From Physella acuta (Eukaryota > Mollusca > Gastropoda > Physidae): a DNA stretch of 64,000 nucleotides. Where the stretch lies: NCBI RefSeq assembly GCF_028476545.1, contig NW_026732721.1, forward strand, positions 124,001 through 188,000. Direction: 5' to 3'. A program made the translations under genes and the position numbers. The notes beneath the pieces are model-generated. The model did no database searches and had not been told where the DNA came from. It saw nothing but the letters and a program-made list of their open reading frames with translations. Shown piece after piece: positions 57,829 through 64,000 of the stretch. Within the stretch, counting starts at the first letter, position 1, and every line of letters begins with the position of its first letter.

Positions 57829-58304
57829 GGCAGACAACCTGGATTCAATAATTTGCATTTGGATTCAATAGTTTGCTTGTAGTATCGTCTGTCAGTTTAA
57901 AACCGTAATGTTGTTTTCAGTGGGTAGAAAAAAAAGCCTTGTTAATCGATAATTAATCAATTGCTAACCACTAGCCTATCGTCACATCTGCGGTCAAGGT
58001 CATTCAAAATCCAGGCCAACTCTTGCTTTTTTAAATTAAAATGTCAGTGTTGGTTTATATCACTGACATTATATGACAGAGGAAAAAAACATAATTTGGC
58101 TAGGGTCGTTTATAATAAGGAATGGTTATATAGGGCAGGGGACACTGAAGTAGGCCGACGTAAAATGTATGTTTTGTTTTCATTCACAAGTTAAAGTTTT
58201 TAAATTTTTTAAATAATCACCAGCAAACCAAATTTATACTTGTACTGCATACTCTGGTACTGTCCTTGCTGGTTTATGGATAGACATTATGCGTAAAATT
58301 ATGA

Positions 58305-58613
58305 TTATGTGGTAATAGGACTCATTATCTCAAGGACAAATTATCTCAGAGACAAAATTTCTGAGGACAAAAGACATTATGGACAAAATTTCAGAAGCAA
58401 AATATCTCATGGCGAAATATCTATCGGATTTCCGATTTTTTTTACACGAGACAAAATGCATAAAAAAAATTGCAGCCTAATTAATTTATCTTTCAATTGC
58501 AATTTAAAGAATAATAAATAACCTAGAATAAATAAATACATTTATGTAGCCTAATTGATTTATCTTTCAATTGCAATTTAAAGAATAATAAATAACCTAG
58601 AATAAATAACCTA

Positions 58614-58615
<2 letters not shown>
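58305..58615. repeat. GGACAAAATATCTCA-like scrap and a 67-bp duplication
   Basis: Loose ATCTCAGAGACAAAATTTC repeats lie at 58,320-58,425. A segment with CCTAATTGATTTATCTTTCA and ATTGCAATTTAAAGAATAAT occurs twice, near 58,477 and 58,550, just before a (TA)n tract. Confidence 0.65.
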
Positions 58616-58674
<59 letters not shown>

Positions 58675-58860
58675 AATGTATATATTTATAACATTATCTC
58701 TACTTATCCACCATTAGCAAAACGAACAATCTGGCACTCAGCTCAATAACTATTTAAACCGGAGACAGTACGCCGCCATACAATGACCCAAAGGTTAATT
58801 ACTTGTCCCCTAATGAACACTGCCGTCATTTCCTGTTTTTGTTTCTCCCCTCTCCCCCAG

Positions 58861-58997
58861 GGATTCGCTAGAGGCGGTGCTTGAGAGACGGAACATCGAC
58901 ATCAACGCCGTTCATGTCTTCGTAGAGAAGTCAAAGACGCCGCTACCAATGTCATGTGACAGTGGACATTTGGCCGGCGCTACGCTCGAGATCAAAG
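58861..58997 (+). CDS. PLEKHG5: PLEKHG5-like RhoGEF, exon 8 (end of Ras-binding-like domain)
   Basis: A 137-nt exon after CTCCCCTCTCCCCCAG, ending ATCAAAG|GTAGGT, phase 2 in and 1 out. It encodes DSLEAVLERRNIDINAVHVF, VEKSKTPLPMSCDSGHLAGA and TLEIK. This aligns with the remembered vertebrate continuation ([33 protein letters not shown]...LRVK), including the R-x-I hydrophobic core and the S-x-TPL turn. It completes the Ras-binding-like ubiquitin fold. In the family, the DH-PH tandem that exchanges nucleotide on RhoA follows later, so the rest of the gene lies beyond 64,000. Confidence 0.92.
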
Positions 58998-59650
58998 GTA
59001 GGTGGCGCTGTTAGCGGGGACAGGTAGCTATGACTCTATGTGGCGCTGTTAGCAGGTACAGGTAGCTATGACTCTATGTGGACGGTGTATACAATACATA
59101 GGCACAAATAGAAGCAGCTATGACGCTATGTGGACAGTGTATACAATTCATAGGCTCAAACAGAAGCAGCTATGACTCTATGTGGACGGTGTGTACTATA
59201 CATAGGCACAAATAGAGGCAGCTATGACTCTATGTGGACGGTGTGTACTATACATAGGCACAAATAGAGGCAGCTATGACTCTATGTGGCGCTGTTAGCA
59301 GGATTAGGTAGCTATGACTCTGTGTGGACGGTGTATATTATACATAGGCACAAATAGAGGCAGCTATGACTCTATGTGGACGGTGTATACAATACATAGG
59401 CACAAATAGAAGCAGCTATGACTCTATGTGGACGGTGTATACAATACATAAGTTCAAATATAGGCAGCTATGACTATATGTGGACAGTGTATACAATACA
59501 TAGGCACAAATAGAAGCAGCTATGACTCTATGTGAACACGATAAAGTATTCAATACACGAGCACATGTAAAAGCTTTTATTCTAAGTGGACAGTGTATAC
59601 AATGCATAAGCACAGATAGAAACAGCTATGACTATGTATGGACACTACAA
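58998..59650. repeat. Minisatellite of about 58 bp starting at the exon 8 donor
   Basis: About twelve units with GCAGCTATGACTCTATGTGG, ACGGTGTATACAATACATAG and GCACAAATAGAA. A GGCGCTGTTAGCAGG variant occurs in the first units and again near 59,287. The array starts within about 30 bp of the 5' splice site. Confidence 0.92.
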
Positions 59651-60734
59651 TATATGCATAATACACATACAAGCACATATGATTTTTTATGGACACAATG
59701 CACTCAACAAGCACAACGACATTATGTGAATTAACAATAAATGTAATACAAAAAAATTACGACACACAAACACATATACACATAGTTATGTGTCTTTTAT
59801 AAACCCTATACAGTAGTAAAAACAGCATAAAATACAAATATACTTTGAACTATGATATAGATAGTGAACATAACAAACGTTTATAACGTAAGCATAAGCA
59901 CTTGGACTGTGGTGGCATGTTGCCTCACATATCATAAATGTACCGTGATTTCAGGTGCTAAATACACAATACACCAAAACATAATGTACTGTTTCTTTAA
60001 TTTAGATCAGTGTAGGTCTACACTATTTTTTTATTGAACATTTTCCGAGCTTTACTGGGATAAAATATAAAAATAAATTCATAGAACAAAGTCAGCTACC
60101 AGTGTTTTGAGAGTCGATGTAAATACAACTCATTTACCACTGTGTATCGTGACTTAGTGTAAATACAATGTATTTTCCACCGTGTATTGTTACTTGGTGT
60201 AAATATGATTCATTTACCGCCTTAAGAGCATAATTTGACAAGATTTGGCTTCTGATGCACTCATTTATTAAGATTTAATTCAGCGTTGTCCCCACATATT
60301 TCGTCAACAGGCTGCCCCCCCCCCCCCCCAGTCATCTCGTGCCCTACCTAAATATTTATAAAGTGAAAATCGTTGCCCCCAATACCGCGTTTATTGCCTT
60401 GTTCAGAGTAACAAGGACATCTTTTATTTTAAACTCCAGGCTTTCCCCCCCCCCCCACCTCATTATGTTGTCCCGAGCATGTAAAAAACATCGTTGACTC
60501 ATGACAACACAATTCCCCACCCACCCCCTCATCCACTCACCCCCACCACCCTCATCCACTCACCCCCCCCCCCCCCCCCACCACCCTCATCCACTCACCC
60601 CCCCCCCCCCCACCCTCATCCACTCACCCCTTCTTCCCACCCTCGGGCAGTCTGCAGATCCAATAGGAAATCCTTAACACAATTTGCAGGAAAATATTGG
60701 CACTCAGGACTTTGTCTTACCCCTGGGCGTATAT

Positions 60735-62035
60735 ACACGGCTAGCTTTGGTTGACTATGGCTGACTGGACTATGGCTGTGATTGACTATAGCTCTATGGC
60801 TGTGGTTGACTATAACTGGCTGGACTATGGCTGTGGTTGACTATGGCTGGCTGGACTATGGCTGTGATTGACTATAGCTCTATGGCTGTGGTTGACTATA
60901 ACTGGCTGGACTATGGCTGTGGTTGACTATGGCTGGCTGGACTATGGCTGTGATTGACTATAGCTCTATGGCTGTGGTTGACTATAACTGGCTGGACTAT
61001 GGCTGTGGTTGACTATGGCTGGGGTTGACTACAGCTGGCTGGACTAAGGCTGTGGTTGACTATCGCTGGCTGGACTATGGCTGTGGTTGACTATGGCTGA
61101 GGTTGACTATAGCTGGCTAGACTATGGCTGGCTGGACTATGGCTGGCTGGACTATGGCTGGCTGGACTATGGCTGGCTGGACTATGGCTGTGGTTGACTA
61201 TAGCTCTATGGCTGTGGTTGACTATAACTGGCTGGACTATGGCAGGCTGGACTATGGCTGGGGTTGACTAGAGCTGGCTGGACTATGGCTGTGGTTGACT
61301 ATCGCTGGCTGGACTATGGCTGTGGTTGACTATGGCTGAGGTTGACTACAGCTGGCTGGACTATGGCTGGCTGGACTATGGCTGGCTGGACTATGGCTGG
61401 CTGGACTATGGCTGGCTGGACTATGGCTGTGGTTGACTATAGCTCTATGGCTGTGGTTGACTATAACTGGCTGGACTATGGCTGGCTGGACTATGGCTGG
61501 GGTTGACTAGAGCTGGCTGGACTATGGCTGTGGTTGTCTAGAGCTGGCTTGACTATGGCTGTGGTTGACTATGGCTGTGGTTGACTATCGCTGGCTGGAC
61601 TATGGCTGAGGTTGACTATCGCTGGCTGGACTATGGCTGGCTGGACTATGGCTGAGGTTGACTATAGCTGGCTGGACTATGGCTGGCTGGACTATGGCTG
61701 AGGTTGACTATCGCTGGCTGGACTATGGCTGAGGTTGACTATAGCTGGCTGGACTATGGCTGGCTGGACTATGGCTGAGGTTGACTATCGCTGGCTGGAC
61801 TATGGCTGAGGTTGACTATCGCTGGCTGGACTATGGCTGGCTGGACTATGGCTGGCTGGACTATGGCTGGCTGGACTATGGCTGAGGTTGACTATCGCTG
61901 GCTGGACTATGGCTGAGGTTGACTATCGCTGGCTGGACTATGGCTGAGGTTGACTATCGCTGGCTGGACTATGGCTGAGGTTGACTATCGCTGGCTGGAC
62001 TATGGCTGGCTGGACTATGGCTATGACGTAACTGT
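60735..62035. repeat. GGCTGGCTGGACTATGGCTG satellite, 1.3 kb
   Basis: Short units (GGCTGGCTGGACTAT, GGCTGTGGTTGACTAT, AGCTCTATGGCTGTGGTTGA) are arranged in larger blocks. A block of about 108 bp repeats three times at the left end, and GGCTGAGGTTGACTATCGCT blocks dominate the right end. Confidence 0.95.
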
Positions 62036-62660
62036 GGCAGGAAGCTGTACTATGGCTAAACTATAGCTTGTATTATGGCTGTGAACGTATATTTAGCTAA
62101 AATACAACGCGCACAAAACCAGACTTGTGTCTAACAATGAAGACAACTCCCAATGAATACTAAATGAGGGGGGTGGGATGGTGGGGTGGTGGGGTGAGTA
62201 AGAATTATCAATAAAGTAAACACTGAGACAGTTATAAATAACCATAACAGGCGACGCTTTTTTTGATAAGTTTTTGTCAGAATATTTTCTTTTTTTTTAT
62301 CTTCTCAGTTATTTTCTTCCATTAGGAAATAAGGGCAAAAAGAAAAACCCCACAAAAATAATGGATCTCATTTTTTATCCAAGAAGAAAATGGTGATATG
62401 AAATCGATAAGCGTATGTGATAGTTCAATCGAGATCAACGCTTGGTCTTAGTTTTAGGACGCCTGTTCTTGGTTTGATCTAGTGGGATACTTAACGCCCG
62501 GGGGTCGGGGAGATTGACTGGGGGGGGGGGGGAGAAAGAAGGTCCTGGGGTGACTATGTGGCCCCATCAATTTTATCCCACAATTTGTTTTGGTGTGGTC
62601 GGTGGCCCCTTTTTTTCAATCTTCCACTAGCACTTGTTATTGTTTTCTCAATTTGAGAAT

Positions 62661-62966
62661 GGCGTGGTCGGGATCTAGAGCTCATGATTGCTAAAGCTAA
62701 AAGTGCCGTGTTCGAAACTCGGGAAGATGAGGTTCTTTAAGCTGGGAACTGCAACTCGTCCGGAGAGAAAATTAAAAAATTCAAAAAACTGCTGCCTTGT
62801 AGTTTATTCTTGGTTGGACAAAGACTATGGAAGCAAATGTAGAAAGAAAAGCAGGCTGAAGTCAGAGTCAACGGGCGAAACGGCGCATAACAATTTGACA
62901 CGTATTACTTAATTGTGTGGGATGAATAATCCGATATTAAAATAAAGATCGAAGAAGAAGAAGAAG
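62661..62966 (+). mobile_element. SINE, family B, near full length
   Basis: The head GGCGTGGTCGGGATCTAGAG has B-box-like GTGTTCGAAACTCG. The body contains AAACTGCTGCCTTGTAGTTT, GCAGGCTGAAGTCAGAGTC and GGCGCATAACAATTTGACAC, and the tail is (GAA)n. At about 306 bp it is the reference copy for the other members of the family in this window. Confidence 0.8.
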
Positions 62967-64000
62967 TTATCGATCTTACACCATCACTGGTTGGTATGTG
63001 CTTTAGATGGATCTGGACATCTGCATGTTGATTCATATTAACCCCCAACCCCACACCATCTCTCCCCTCAAACTCACAAACGCCTTTTTTTTGTACAAAT
63101 AGCAATTCTTAAAATAATTTCATTATTTTTTCTACTTGTTATAAACTCCAATGTAATTATCATTTCAACCATTTTTTGTGTGTTTATCCAGTCTATTATC
63201 GATTTAAAAATTTAGAGGTTTTTTTTTTAATTCAAAGAAAAAAATCTCTTTAAAATCAGTCCAATTTAGGTGTGACTGAAAGTACACTAGTTAGACTTTA
63301 TAATAAATAAGTCACAATTTTTGTTTTACTTTAACAAAAAAAAAAATTAAAATCACAAAACTCTGTCCAATTACCACTGGTCTGAAGACGCCTCAGTAAG
63401 ACCAAAGAGGCAACCTTTTTTGTTTGGCTAACGAGGTTAATAATTGGGGACATAGACCACAAACCCACTTGGTCACGTGACCGTACTCCAGACGAGGCTG
63501 GGGCGTGGACCGGAAGTCTTCTTGAAGTCGCCTAGATTAACACGAGCTGCCCCCACCCCCTCTCCCTCCTGGCCCAGACTACCTTCCCCCCCCCCCCCCC
63601 ACCACCCCCAAATATCTAGCATAATTTTCTTACAGTATAAACCCAAGACCCACTCTACATACTATTAAGTTTTAGCTTCTATTTCCGAAATATTCATCCA
63701 CGAGACTATCTTCACCATTCAGAAGATGTTGTTTTTTTTATTTTCATGTTAGAATATTTTTTTCCTCCCCCCCCCCCTTCTCCACAAACACACACATACA
63801 CACCATGCTGACGACCGTTATGTTTCTCCCAAATATCCCCCACCGCCCAACCAAGTTTAGCATGCCTGTTGAATGTTGATGATAGTGAGTCCCTGTACGT
63901 ATAATGATACCCAACATAAAGCTCGTGCAAGCGTCTAGACTCGTCGTTCTATTTTTACGAGGTCCTCTCTAAAGCCAAGTGCTCAGCTAGAACCTAGATA

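Larger units (their letters stand above)
58998..64000 (+). other. Intron 8 of the PLEKHG5-like gene (continues past window)
   Basis: At least 5 kb, with no further coding exon recognised. It contains a 58-bp array from the donor onward, AT-rich sequence (59,660-60,300), C runs (60,314-60,330; 60,445-60,457; 60,565-60,612), a TGGCTGGCTGGACTATGGC array and a SINE. 62,970-64,000 is unremarkable apart from C runs at 63,586-63,601 and 63,768-63,778. Confidence 0.75.

Overview
The window looks like invertebrate animal nuclear DNA, most likely from a mollusc such as a gastropod (inference). It holds one intron-rich host gene on the + strand, abundant minisatellites and (TA)n tracts, two tRNA-derived SINE families, hAT-type miniature elements, and a Polinton/Maverick-type element. 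There are no bacterial features: no operons, ribosome binding sites, CRISPR or rRNA.

Region 1, about 1-28,200, is intergenic or far upstream of the gene. It contains satellite arrays (1.4-2.2, 3.0-3.6, 6.9-7.2, 17.7-19.9, 22.5-23.5 and 26.6-26.9 kb), a cluster of four perfect CRE palindromes at 2.6-2.8 kb, a (TTAGG)n tract at 27.3 kb, and a 9.3-kb Polinton-like element at 7,186-16,491. That element has roughly 1.3-kb terminal inverted repeats, AGT...ACT ends and a 6-bp target duplication (ATTGTG). Its only recognisable gene is a zinc-finger family-B DNA polymerase, broken about once. It is treated here as a fossil, and the near-identical inverted repeats suggest a young insertion.

Region 2, 28,246 to past the right edge, is the 5' half of a PLEKHG5-like RhoGEF gene (Syx/Tech family). 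Eight coding exons were placed: 28,246-29,826; 38,075-38,204; 38,776-38,941; 41,686-41,767; 43,747-43,838; 44,613-44,772; 45,957-46,057; 58,861-58,997. Every junction is GT-AG, the phases agree throughout, and they give 2,449 nt (816 codons plus one base). The identification rests on two segments that match remembered vertebrate PLEKHG5: an N-terminal Cys/His module and the Ras-binding-like domain. The catalytic DH-PH part must lie to the right of the window.

The most unusual observation is in this gene's introns. Intron 5 starts with 25 exact 24-bp units, each repeating the exon end and the 5' splice site, and 20 of them keep AG|GTAAGT. Intron 3 begins with a separate 55-bp array that also duplicates its own exon end and donor. 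Other introns carry a 41-bp satellite of about 62 copies with higher-order structure, SINEs (one a two-headed dimer), a solo-LTR candidate and a CpG-rich island that might be an internal promoter.
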